Source: Laguncularia racemosa
Taxonomy: Eukaryota; Streptophyta; Magnoliopsida; Myrtales; Combretaceae
Length of the DNA: 64,000 bases
NCBI GenBank assembly: GCA_037954665.1
Contig: JBBMOL010000135.1
Location: 1,121,001 to 1,185,000 of the forward strand
Direction of reading: 5' to 3'
Under the pieces are notes generated by a model. The model was not told the origin of the DNA. It saw only the letters and a program-made list of their open reading frames with translations, and did not search any database. Positions 1 through 13,200 of this stretch are shown here, one piece after another. Within the stretch, counting starts at the first letter, position 1; each line of letters starts with the position of its first letter. Position numbers and translations under genes: made by a program.

Positions 1-800
1 TTTAGATGCCCATCTCCCAATGTAACTTTACAATTTCGTGTATCAACGATTGGCAGCGAAAATCAAATAGCTAATGTTTTAGAAATAAAATTGTGGTTTG
101 CACCACTGTTGACCAGAATAGCGACCGAAGTTGAATCTAACTTACCTTGCATTATCATTGTACAAAGTTCATTAAAACCCTACATAGCCATAAGAAAGAG
201 TGACATAGAAGTGTCAACACACTGTTCCTCAACAGTCTAGAAGTGTCAACGCATTGTTCCTCGACAGTCTCCTTCTCATTAGATCTAATTATCTCCCAAC
301 CCTCCACTTCACTATCTTGCTCCTCTTCCAACACCAGCAAACAAAAATATTTATTAGGAAAATCGTGATTAGCATTAAATGGCTAGTCACATTTAAAACA
401 TAGGTAAGGCTTTCTCGTCGAGAAATTCTGCATATGACATCTGACATTGGCCATGAGACTGCCTTCCACCATCCTTGCTCATCCCTAGATTGTTGGAAGC
501 ATTTGAGGAAACACCTCCAGTTACTTCTTCTTTAGATTGCAAGATATTACTTCCACCAGTCTGTATGGAGGTTAAGTTGAAGATAAAGTAGTGTGTAAAG
601 GACTGGAGTAATTTACTCAATTGGTTGGATGATAATTCATCCGAACATAACTTTGTCGCAAGTCCATATGACCTCCAGAAAAATTTGTTGAGGCAATAAA
701 AATTCCACTATCAAATTCTTTCTCAACCTTCAAAGCCAATTCCATTACTCTTTCCAACGTTGCTAGAGGAAATGTATCAACTCTAGTTTCCTAATTAATA
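1..800 (-). pseudogene. Ty3/gypsy gag-protease fragment (element E) in intron 8
   Basis: Reading from about 800 down to 1 on the minus strand: the end of a retrotransposon gag (LERVMELALKVEKEFDS), a polar linker, a degenerate zinc-knuckle-like piece (LCFKCD near 390-370), an acidic stretch LVLEEEQDSEVEGWE, and a retropepsin active-site region around 124-95 reading AILVNSGANHNFIS. The family has DSGA at this site, so the catalytic Asp is changed to Asn. There are several frameshifts and stops. No RT lies inside the window, which ends here. Confidence 0.65.
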
Positions 801-1102
801 TTGTAACCATTTTACGTTGTATAAATTTCTAGTGAAATAATCAAGAAAATAATAAGATTTGAACCCTATTTTTGACACTCCCCAATTTTTTTCCTATAAT
901 ATTCTCTTTTTTTTCCGTAATTTACAATTCCGATAATATTCTTGACACTTAAATCTAATAATCACTATATTAATAGCCATAAATAGAAACATCACCAAGC
1001 ACCATCAATTCATCGAGCCAGAACTTGAAATGATCATGGGTGGAGCTAATACGGTGATCAACATAACATCATCAATCACTAGAAGTCAAAATAGTGACTT
1101 AC

Positions 1103-1290
1103 TCTTTGGGGCATCAGAGTCTACTGGAGTCCATGTCCATGTCTTTGCCGAAGATGAAATTTCAGAAATTGAAGCTGGATTCGTCCCTACTCCAGCATTA
1201 CCTCGCAATTCTGTAGCTGTTGAAGGGACTTTGTTATCTTCCACATCTGTTGCTGGCACAGTATTATTAAGTGCAGGGGCTTCTTTAAGC
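1103..1290 (-). CDS. VAD1-like gene exon 8 (linker)
   Basis: 188 bases completing the Arg codon of exon 7, then 62 codons ending SAKTWTWTPVDSDAPK, then one base before a consensus GTAAGT donor at 1102. The motif KxW...(E/D)(D)xDAPK is typical of the region just before the VASt domain. The next exon should begin with two bases completing the codon opened here; I see no candidate in 1-1100, where a gypsy fragment lies. Confidence 0.72.
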
Positions 1291-4200
1291 CTGATACAAT
1301 TGCAATCAAAATTTACATTTACATCATAAAGCATTCAGACCAAACTATATTAGCCACACAGGTAATACCGGTCACTTGTGTCCGAATCATCAAGACCTTG
1401 GAAACTATTTGACTTATCTGCTTCAAATCCATTCTCCTGAAAACTGCAGTCAGATGCAGACTCCTGCCATGATGACAGTAAAATTATGAAAGCTAAAAAG
1501 AAAAAGGAGTATAAAACAGGGATTCATGAGGACTGATCTCGGTCGTTTATTGATAGGATTACCAGAAAATAATTCTGGTATGAGAACCCACCACACTAGG
1601 AAACAAAAAGCAGAAATCCATCTTCAAGTATCTTAGGATTCACAAATATACAAGCTTACTGTTAGAACTTAGAATAACACATCCTTCAGACAGAATAACT
1701 AATAGTGTTAGGTGTATCTTTAATCTTACAGGTAACAGTAGGTATATTTGCCAGGTAGACATTGTCTACGTATAGATGTCTCTTGTCCAGTAACAGTGTA
1801 TGAAAAGTATAGACCTTTATTCTCTTGGTATCAGAAATTTGGCTCAAAACTCTTCCATAGGTGCAACATAGCTAAAACCCTTTTTCTATAATCATCTCAA
1901 AGATCGCCTTCAAGCTCCCTCCTCATCCTCACCTTGTCCATATATTAGGCAATTTGCTCCAAGCTGGCAATGACTTAGACCATCATAACCTCTCCAATCT
2001 TGCAAAGAAGTTCCGATTGAAAAAGGTCAAGAAAGATCAACTGAAGGCCTTGAGGCCAAAGCTAAGGCCATTAGCACAAAGAAGCAGCTTTGAGGATCCT
2101 AAATTAGGTTTCATGGCAAAGATGCTATATTGGAAACGGTTACCCCATTGCTTATGATGTGATTAATGAATCTAGTCAAACTAACAATCAGACTGGCGCT
2201 ATGGTCCAAAAAGGTGCTCAAACCCATTCCTTAATTTCAGTATCCGAACACAATTGCATGGTTGATACCAATGTGTCAAACCACATGACAAATTCATTGA
2301 ATCATTTAAAAAATGGTGGTAGATGGGAATGTGACCGTAGTGAAGGGATAAGGACTTGTGCAATTGGCTATCCTAATCCAGACTTTACTCGATATGTTCC
2401 TCAATTAAAATATAACTTATTATCGGTATGCAAATAAACAGGGGATAGGAATTGTAGAGTAACATTATTTCTCCATTCTTGTGAACTTCAAGTCATCACA
2501 AGGCTAGGCTATGGAATAAATTATATTTCCTCTCCAGAAGTGTTGACTTGCATAAAAACAAGTCTTCAAATCTTGAGTCTAGGTCCTCTGTTTGTTACTT
2601 CTGAGTTTGATCTCACAATATGATGTAAGAGATTAGAACATCCTACTCTTATGTACTTGGAAGCTTTGTATCCAAATCTTCTTCAAAATAAAATGGACAA
2701 GTCCATTCAATGTGAATCTTGTGCTATAGCCAAGCTTCCTTAGAAGCCTTTCCCTAATGCATTCGTATAAACCATCAATACCATTTCATTTAATCCATAG
2801 TGACATCTAGGTTCTATCTAAAATCACAAACATCTTTGAGGCTTTATGGTTCATCACATGTTATTGACAATTACACTTGTGTCAAGTGTATCTCATGAAA
2901 AGCAAATCTAAAGCATGTGAAATTTTTAGGAAAATTTACAAGCTAATCAAAAACATGTTCTAAACTCTAATTAAAATTTACAGGCAACTAGGGAATAATT
3001 TATCAAAGCTCTTACGCATATACTCTCTATAACAAAATGAAGTTCCAAGCGGAAAATCATCAATTACTTAAAGTTGCTAGATCCATAATATTTACTAGTT
3101 CTATGCCTAATTCCTATTGGAGAGAAATGAAGTTCCAAGCAGAAAATCAACACTTACTTAAAGTTGCTAGATCCATAATGTTTATCAGTTCTATGCCTAA
3201 TTCCTATTGGAGAGAAGCCATATTCACACCAACTTACCTAATTAACAAACTTCCTTCAAAACCTTTAAATTTTGTCTTAGTCCTTTCTTAGTATTCTTCT
3301 CTTCAATTTGTTACCAATAAGAACATTTGGTTACATTTTTGTGTCTAAAATTCATATTTTACTCATGGCAAGCTCAACAATAAAGTACACAAATGTAATC
3401 TTTGTTGGATACTCTCCAAGTCAAAAGGGCTATGATTGCTACCACCCACCTTTAAAAAAGATCCTCAAGTCAAGTGAATTTTATTTTATTTTATTTTGGT
3501 TGAAAACAAGACGTATTTCCACAACAATTCTATCAATATGGAGCAAATTAGCAAAATGGAGCCCTAAAATCCTACTACGTCACTACTTTACTTGTGCCAA
3601 ACACAAATTCAAGCCCAACAAGCTCGTAGTCTCATACCCTACATCTTTTGACCCTAAGCCTCAGTCTATAATGGAGACAAATACTAAAGATGTAAGTATA
3701 TCTGAGAAATCAAAGGACTAAAGTATACCGAGAGAGGAAGAAAATATTCTAACATGGAAAAAAAGCCAGTGGAACTTTCAGGTACACAAAATGTAAACAA
3801 AGTGGATTCAATACAAGCAATCGAGAGAATTTATAAAGGTGATCTTCCTATAGCACTTAAAAAGGATAAGAGAGCACGTGTTACATACCCTACTTCAGAT
3901 TACATGACTATCACCATGCTTTGTAGCCTTCACTACATAAGTTAATAAAATAGCAATTCCTTGAAATGTAAATGAGGCTCTTGGGTCCCAAATTGGAAAG
4001 AGGCTAAAATGGATTAGATGAAAGCCTTCGTGCAAAAATGTGATGTGGGATTTGGTGAAGCAACCAAAGGGAAAGAAAGCAGTTGGTAACAAATGGGTCT
4101 TTAGTGTTAAACATAGAGAAGATGGCAGAGTTGAGAGATTTAAAGTGCATCCAATAGCACAAGGGTACACTTAAATCTACAAAGTTGACTACTAAGAGAT

Positions 4201-7200
4201 GTTTGCTCTAGATTGCTAAGCTCAACTCCATTCGTGTATACTCTACTTAGCAGCAAAACTTGAATTGGTAATTACATCATCTAGATAACAAATATGTTTT
4301 TTGTAAATGGTGAACTTGATAAAGAGATGTATATGCCACCTAGATTTGAGGTATTGGCCCTGGATGGGAGAGTGTAAATTGTGAAAATGCCTCTATGGGT
4401 TGAAGCAATCACCAAGTGCATGGTTCAAGTGCTTCAATTCAATTTTGATTCTATTAAGACATGAACAAAGCCAAGCTGATATTGCATTGTGTGTGAAATA
4501 AAATGCGAGAGGAAAAAGAACAATACTCATTGTGTATCTATATGATATCATCATTACAAGAGATGGTGAAGATAAAATTGAATAGAAAAAAGGGAAATGT
4601 GACCCAAGTATGAAGTAAAAGAGTTGGGAAATCTGAAACATTTCTTAGGGATTGAAGTGGCACGAAGTAGGCAAGGTGTACCGACTAAAAAAGCAAGAAA
4701 GCTTTCTTGCAAAGTAGTTGCAACTCCCCTAGAGTATAATTGCAAGTGTCAAGTTGAAGGAGAAGATCCAGCTGTTGATAAAGAGCAATATCAGAGATTG
4801 GTGGGTAGACTAATATATCCCTCCCACTCGAACAGATGTTTCTCATGTAGTGAACTTTGTGAACTAAGTCATGCATTCTCCTAAAAGAAGACACTTAAAG
4901 GCTGTCAACCATATCCTAAAGCACCTAAAAGGAACTCCATGCAGAGGATTATTGTTTAAAAGAACCGAAGAGGAACATGAAGTTTTTGTAGATGCTAATT
5001 GAGCTAGTGATGTAAGTGATAGTGAGTCTATGACAGGTTATTGTATGGAAATATAGGGAAATCTTGTGACATGAAGGAGTAAAAAACAATAAGCAATGGC
5101 TAAAAGTAGTGCAGAAGTAGAGTATCATGCAATATTACAAGGGTTACATTAAGTAGCATAGCTCCAACAACTAATGAAAGACCCAGCTAAACTTAGTGAA
5201 GTATCATGCAATATTACAAGGGTTATTAATGGGGTTATATGAAGTGGTGTGCATGGCTGTCAAAGTCGCATTTCTACTAAAAATTGGAAGATATAGAATT
5301 AGTGGAATAGTATAAAACCATATAAAAATTGATAAAATCGTAAACTTCTAGAACCGTTAATCTAATCTCATAATTCTCTCTAATGTCTACATCTAAACAA
5401 TTTTGCATCCATTTTGACAACCATTTTGCCTCATAAAATTGTAAACTTATATAATCATACAGTTAACTTGCGATTTTAACAACTATGGTAATATGACTCC
5501 AACAACTAGTGGCAGTCTTAAAGATGAGTTATGATAGTCTGAAAAAGTTGTCTAGTAATGGCATATATGCTATTAGTATTGTTAAGAATCCCGTTCAACA
5601 TGACAAGATAAAGCATGTGCGAAATGATCACCCGGCGATGAAAAGTGGAGAGATATCAACCTGACCAATGTCTAGTTATAGCATATATGTTATTAGTATT
5701 GTCAAGAATTATATCCAACATTAATGTGCGAAATGATCAACATTTCATCAACTCAAATATTGAAAGTGGAGAAATCTACCTTAATAATATCCCTTCTAGA
5801 TTATCAATAGCAAAAGTGTTCACAAAAACTCTAGAATTCCATGTTTGAACATATGATAGGTAACCTAAGAATCAAGATCATCTACCCCATAACTTGAGAG
5901 GGAGTGTTAGAATAATAAACCCTTTAAACATGATAATTAATAATGTATTAGGTGTATATTTAATGTAGTAGGTAAAGGTTAGTACACATACTAGGTAGAT
6001 TTTTTCTATATAAAGATGTCTCTCGTATGGTATCTACATATAAAATATATATCCCTTTCTCCTCATCAAGTTTTCAAAAACCCAATTGTAGGTCAAATCC
6101 AAATTCAATAAAAGAAACTTGGTCCAGCCAAGTCATGATACACAAACTTTAACCTCTACCACCATTCTCAATCAATCATTCCAAGCCCCAATATCAACCA
6201 CAAGGAAATTTAAACCATCTTAGAATATAGAATATGGAGTACCTGGATTTGATTGGAAAATCAGGATATTTATTTATAAAAATAAAAAAATAAAATTAAA
6301 AAAAAAAAGAAGAAGGAAGAAGAAGAAGAAGAAGAAGAAGAAGAATTCTCACAAAAAAATGACCATGTAGGGCCTAGAAACAATGAGTTTCCTCTATGTT
6401 GTAACTAACCATATCATTAAGGTCAAACAAGATATGGATGAAATTAGACAAGAACATTGACACCAATGGATACCCATAACTTTTCTTTGCTTTAACCTAT
6501 CAAGTATACTATAAAGTTATAAGTCCAAGAGGGGAAAAATGCAGCCTTATTGCTAATATGCCATATTTTTGTATTTTCACCAGAAAGAAAAGTATCAAGG
6601 AAACAAGCACCTGCTTTTCTGTAATTTCATCGGTGCCATTATTACCATGCTGCAGCCATCCATCATTTATTAGTTTGAAGGCCTCATCACGGGATAGAAA
6701 GGATGCAAAGAAGTACTGCGAACATATTAAAACAATACAAAACTTACAATGATGGTTAGAAATTACTCCAAAGAGACAGTTTTTAGGATGGTGAAGCAAG
6801 ATTTCAAGTGTGAATTACCTTCTTTCCTCCAGCAAATATTTCAATTGCATTATGAAAGATACCAGCTGTCTTCGCTCTTTTAACACTCGTGACATCACGA
6901 AAATGGATTATTTTCTGAGGATGAAATCATAAATAACATTAAACACCTGAAGGTATCTCAAAATCCAGGATACAGTTGCTTTGTCATCTTCACATAAATT
7001 AAGCCATTAGATGGACAAGAAGGCTCAAGATAAATAACAGCAAACCATGTAAGATGGTATCTAAATAAGCTAGACTTCTTCTTCTTCTTTTTTTGATAAA
7101 TAAATAAGCTAGAAAATGAAAAAAGCAACAATGAAAATGACCATGCATGATGAAGTAAACTTAAAACAAAAAAAGAAAAACTATGTTTTCTTAAAATATC

Positions 7201-10200
7201 ACCACTCATCCCCTAATGGGTCGAATAATAAAAAAGATGACAAAATATGAGGCAGAGTGTTACTGCAATTTGATTGCAACCACACTACAGAAATACTCAT
7301 TGGAAAAACAAATAATTTCCTAAAATTTGGGATGTCTTGCGCTTTAGTGAAGCATAATTGGACACAAGTGCAGCTTAATGAACATTCTTTCACTAATATA
7401 ACTGTCCTTTGAGAAAACTGACTGATTAATTAAATGATCAGTCATGGAATCATAAAAGTGTAGTTTAGCATAACGACAAAGTTCATATGTTTAAATCCCA
7501 AATATTGTTATACCCGACCGTGCAAATTTTTCATTCATAGATTTACCAGGATATTTGATTTATTGACATAAGCCAAAATGGAAATTCCAATACAATTAAC
7601 ACACATCTAACAAACTCAAGAATTAAAGGGAAGTGAGTTGAACACGTCATAAATTAAACAAATAGAGACCTTAAGACCTGCACCAGTTGAAAATAAATTC
7701 ACTAGGTAACTTTAGGTTCAAAGGAAAATCAGTGAAACCAATACAAGGATCACCTAGGATAGACCACTATAAAATCACCTAAGATGATTTGAAAGAAACA
7801 CGCCCACCCAATTGAAGGGAGCTGCAAATATATCCTACAAATTAATGTCTTTTGTACATTGTGTACCAATATTTTTGAGCAGTCATTGCATACCGAAACT
7901 GATTTATATGCTAGATCCATTTCCCATACAGCGATGGCAATCCATGTCACTGAGTCATGCTCAGATTGTACTATCATTATTAAAAGATAGACACATTTGA
8001 TTGCATTTGCCTTAGTCATGTTATGTCTTGTCTTGTCAGTTTGTGCCACAGGTGGTACTACAAATAGCTCCCAATTTTTCTGTTAAGTCATGCATAACTA
8101 TGTCTCCTTCTGTATTGTCTTAAAGCTAAGATAAAATTGAAGGAAGAAATGAACTATTAGAAGTTCACAGGCTGTCACCAATCCCATCGTTAAGAGAACT
8201 AAAAGCAAGCACTTAAATGAAGACACCCTGACTGAAACCTCCAAATGCACTTTACTGTGCCTTTGCCTTGGCACTTCCCTAAGGCAAGTACCTTTGAGAC
8301 ACAAGCTTCACTTTTATCAACAAATGGAAGTTTTTAAAATCATGAGTTTAAAATCTATAGGATTTATTATATCATTATAAAATATATCTTGATTAAATTG
8401 CTTCAATTTATAGTAACGTTTCTAGATGTAGCTTAAACTCCTCTCTATATAAAGGGAGGATAAATAAATAAAAAATCAAGCTGGTCGAACTTGGACAAAC
8501 CTAATCCCAACCCAAAGCCCACGTTATTGTCAACTACACCTAAGAATCAATAGTGATTTCATACTTCGCGACCACAGCTGCAACAACGACGACAACAAAA
8601 GACCATGAATGAATGTCATTTTGCTATAAACATTGAAGAACACCCTGCTTTTTTTCATAAGAGTAAAGATTGAAGCCACTAGATAAATCAAAAGGAACCA
8701 ATTTAACTTTCGACATATGAATTTCGCATCACTTTCAGGGAAGCTCTTCCTCAATTGATTGCAGTTTATTTAATGAAAGCCAATATTCTGGGGTTGTGGT
8801 ACCTAATCGGCAACTTGTTGGTTTTCCAGTCAGGAATTGCAGAGAATATAGTTTTGTACTTAGGGATGGTCATGAGGCAAGGAAAAATCAATTCCGCAAT
8901 GCTTAAAATCGATGGGGCAACTATGGATGGGGAAAAATTCCTCGCTCGAAAATAGTTGTACAGTCATCTCATACCATGGTACACCATTCTTTTTTTTTTT
9001 TTTTTGGATATAATGTCAGATATGGTGCAGCATTCTTTTTTCTTGAATAATTATGTATTTTAGATTATTATTCAAAGTTTAGACAATTTTTCTTAATACA
9101 ATGTATAATTGCACATTTTGTTCAGATTCATTCTTCCACCTTTTGTAAAGTTTGACATGTTTTCATCAATTTCAATTTTTTTTTTTTTTGGGTAAATTAC
9201 CAATTTCAATTTTTTCAGTCAGTTTAACTTAATTTTCAGGCACCACAATGCATCATTGGGGCACCATGATATTAGTTTTTGCTACCAAAAGAAATTGTGG
9301 CAATGCATAAATCTGCCCCCACAATCATCCCTTTTTGTACCATTCTGTAGCTTCAAAGGAGTGAGGGAATGACATTGAAATTACCAAAATGGAGATATAA
9401 ACTGGAAAGAGAGGAGAGAGAATAGGTAAAGTGGTGAAATGGGATGGCAGTTGCTTATTGTAGCTTGTTAAGGTGTATCCTTAGACTTAAACCTTGAAAA
9501 TATGACCAAAATAGAGTAGAAAGCTTCTGAAAAGGTGAACAAGCAAGCAGCTTAAGCAGGAGTAGTGTTTTAAGAAGGAGAAAAAACCTTCCTATTTATT
9601 AAAACTTAATATATCTACTAGTTTTATGACCCGTGTATTTGCAAAGCTCCATCAATTTATTCATACAAATTTATTTTTTATTATTTGGGAGATTTCAATG
9701 TATCAATTACCAAGAAAATTAATGTAAAAAATAAAATATAAGTATAATAATAATATGTGTGTGATGAGGAGATAACTATCAGATAATTTCCAATTGACAC
9801 CACACATCAATTTTTAATCTTTTTTTTTATAAGTATTTTTAATCTTTTCATTTAGTTACAAATGTAAATCATTGTTGAAATCTTATTGTTGCCTTTTTAA
9901 TTTAAAATGAATTATGTGACAATTAAAATTAATTCAAAAGCAATATTTTCAAACAGGTTTCTAAAGCATTTGAGGTAGGTCTGCTATCAAACTTTAAGGA
10001 TATTTTTCTATAGAATTGTTTATGTAGTAAACAATCACAAGTGCAATCCATGGCTGCTTACATATTTAGACCTTGTGCTTGAAGGATGAAGGTGTAATTA
10101 TGGAATGAAAAATGAAAATGTGTGGATCCATTTGTTTATTTCAATGTTATCTTGTAAATGTATAGTGATAAATTAAGAGAATTATAAAATATGAATGGAA

Positions 10201-13200
10201 TGTGAGTGGTGAGTCACACTGAGAACACCTTGCTTTTTCATGTTTGATGGAAAATGACTTTTGTAGGACATTTTCATTGCTTCATGTTTGCTTCCATTAA
10301 ATACATTAGTAGCTTACGGATAATTCTTCTTGTTGACCATATTACACTATGGATCAAGTTAAACTATTTTTATGGTGGCAAAAGAAAAAGAACAAAAAAT
10401 GCAAAAGGAAAAAAAAAAAAAAAGAAAAGAAGAAGAAGAGGAGGAGGAGGAAAAGAAAAAAGGAAAAAAAAGATGCAACGGATAAAGTTATCTATGAGAA
10501 CCTATTATATGATAAGACATTTTACAGACTATTTACATTGTACGAGAGTAAAGACACAAAAAGCTGTGAAGAGAGACCATCAAATATATAATGGCATATT
10601 CAACTATTAGGGACAATATGGTTTATAGCAGAGCTTAATGGAATAGAATCCCTGTAATCGACCTCATCTAGTAGGTTAAGACTTGAGTATTCTTGTTGTT
10701 GTCACCATCATCATCTTCATCTATATATATAGTTTTTTCATGTTATAAAACATGTAATATAATCAACTACAACCCCCTCGTAGCCCTAATTTTAGTATAG
10801 TAAAATATAAATATAATTATATATACACACACACACACATCAAATATTACCACAATTATTCCTAGACAAGGTTGTCAAAATCGCAATTTTTCATAGAATC
10901 GCTAAGGGGTCCGTAAAATCGGAACGTAGAAACAGAAGTTTCTACAACTTATGTAAAATAACTTCCAAATATTATAAATTTACTTACAATAGTCATTAAA
11001 AAATATAATGAATAATAGAAATAAGGAAATTGAGCCTTTATTTTAGCCATAAATTGCAAATTTGTAACAAAAGTCATAATATAGATAATCGAGCATAAGT
11101 TATATAATATAGATATTTTATTTCTAAAATGATAAATCATGTATAAAGCAAGTTTCACCTAGTTATATATACAAAAGCTAAAAGATAATAGATAAAATTT
11201 AAAAATCAATTGTGACTTTAAGAAATTACTAATAAATAAAAATTGATAACGAAAATATACCATTAGAAATAAGTAATATTAAAAAATGACAAATAACTAT
11301 TAACCAAAAGTACATAATAAAGAAAATACTATAACAAGAAAAACCTTCAAAATTATATATTACTAGGTAAATTTTTGCACTATTCATGATTATTAATTCA
11401 AAATATATTTACTTAACAATATCTCACATTTACTTAACTATGAGAATGATATATTGAAAAGATAAAAATATAAATACATTTATACCTTTCCTATAAAATT
11501 AAAAATTTTAAAAATTCTTATAAAATTAAAGTTATCTACCCTTTATTTTATTTACTATTACAAAAATATTAATTAAAATAAGGAAAGTTGCAGTAATCAA
11601 ACATGAGTGCTTTAATACGAACATGATCACAAATAAGAACAAGAAGACTATCAATCAATAAACACAAACACAAAGACTTCAATGCAACGCAACACACTGA
11701 TAAGAGAGGAGTGATGACCAACAAACATGTTGGGGTATGACTCATACTCCCTTACAACAGGAAAGCACGTGGGTTTCGAGGGGGCAACGCCCCCCTAGAC
11801 ACCAGAGGGCTTTTAACAATTAAGCCCATATTTATTTATTAAAAGTTTGGGCTTGAGCTATGAATAGCTATTATTACATATTTGTTCATTCGGATCAGAT
11901 GGTTGAAATTTTACTTAGTTGTGCAATATTGTAGAATCGGTGGAAACGTAATAAAATCGCGATTTTGATGATTTTACTGTTCAAAATCGCAATTTTACTA
12001 CGATTTTAACTCAAAAACGTTTTTATATGCAAATTGACTAAGAATGTGCTCACCAACTCATAGAAACATGTGAGTTAACTCGCGATTTTGACAACTATGT
12101 GCCTAGATATAAATATCATATTACAAGATTTATACGTATGTTTGTACATATATAATGTTGTACAGATTTTAAATATCAGTAGACAACTATAGTTATATTT
12201 TCATGTTATAAAACATATATAAGATGTATAATAAATTATAAGTATATATTTAAAAATAGAAATATACAACATACATATTACAGTTCATTATAGAAATATA
12301 AAATATAAATATTATAGACCCTCGCTAAGACTTTGACATTTATTACACAACTAGCCCCTCAAAAGTCAAAAAAACTCCTTTTCAATATAGTAGTGGAGAA
12401 CAGATATATGTCACCATATGCATACAAAATAAAGAAAGCCACCATTTAATACTGGAATCTTCATAGAAGCAAAATTATGAACATCGTTATACATGTGAGT
12501 TATTGCTACCATACCTTTGTTTCAAAACCAAAAATGTTGGAATAGAAGCAAATATAATGAAGGAACAGATACATGTGGCCCTGCAGTCCATCAAAGTAAT
12601 CACTAGATCGCCTTAGCAGTTAAATCAAGTTTTAAAAAATTATAAAAAAGAAAAAAGAAAAAGGACTAAATAATAAAGACCAGATAAGTAATACCTGTAC
12701 AAGTATATTCTCTTGGCATGCACAATTAAAATCTTCAAGAAGGACCTACAATGAAAAATAATAGATAAGAAGAAATTTAAATTACAAAATAATTCCTAGA
12801 AGCAAGTGACGGAATGACCCACATATAAAAGTCTAAAATAAGAATATAATAGTTTAACTCAGAAGCAAGTAATGGAATGGCCCACATACAAAAGTCTAAA
12901 TTAAAAACATAATAGGTTAAGTCAGAACACTAAAAGCCTCATTTACGCTCAAGAAACATGGTTCAGCTATTGATGTTATATCAGCCAAAGCCAAATCACA
13001 AGCTTAAATTACAAGTCAAAGCATATGTGTAAACAGCATCTCGGAGAACATATAATGGGAAAACAATAAATAATATAATGCTGAACCTCAGTGTAATACA
13101 CAAAGTTAATAAATAATAGATGTTCAGATGAACCTTCTGCTACATACATTAAAGTGAAGATACAAGCTGCCAGGTGAAGGGTGAAAATGCCCCTTTTGTC

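Larger units (their letters stand above)
1660..6068 (+). mobile_element. Degraded Ty1/Copia retrotransposon in intron 6 of the VAD1-like gene
   Basis: Bounded by two short diverged LTRs (1660-1825 and 5905-6068), with a Met-type primer site TGGTATCAGAAA directly after the 5' LTR and a purine tract directly before the 3' LTR. Copia domain order is visible on the plus strand: gag remnant, protease, integrase, RT, RNase H. Every domain is broken by stops and frameshifts. I could not find a convincing target-site duplication. The element is antisense to the host gene. Confidence 0.85.
6915..12514 (-). other. Giant intron 4 of the VAD1-like gene
   Basis: A 5.6 kb AT-rich intron within the GRAM domain coding region. 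It holds a candidate truncated LINE tail (8982-9041), a purine-rich low-complexity tract (10380-10480), an (AC)n microsatellite (10823-10838) and a TIR element (10868-12104). I found no convincing coding region in the rest; the short ORFs are AT-rich chance frames. Confidence 0.75.

Noticed and set aside
6509..6799. Continuous minus-strand ORF of 96 codons
   Set aside because: Only 6715-6611 is coding (exon 6); the rest reads into introns. Splice sites and family similarity define the exon.
7199..8304. Several short ORFs in intron 4
   Set aside because: AT-rich, no domain, no splice-consistent continuation with the host gene.
10254..10610. Lys/Arg-rich plus-strand ORFs of 80-118 codons
   Set aside because: They arise from a purine-only low-complexity tract within intron 4; no domain and two overlapping frames look equally good.
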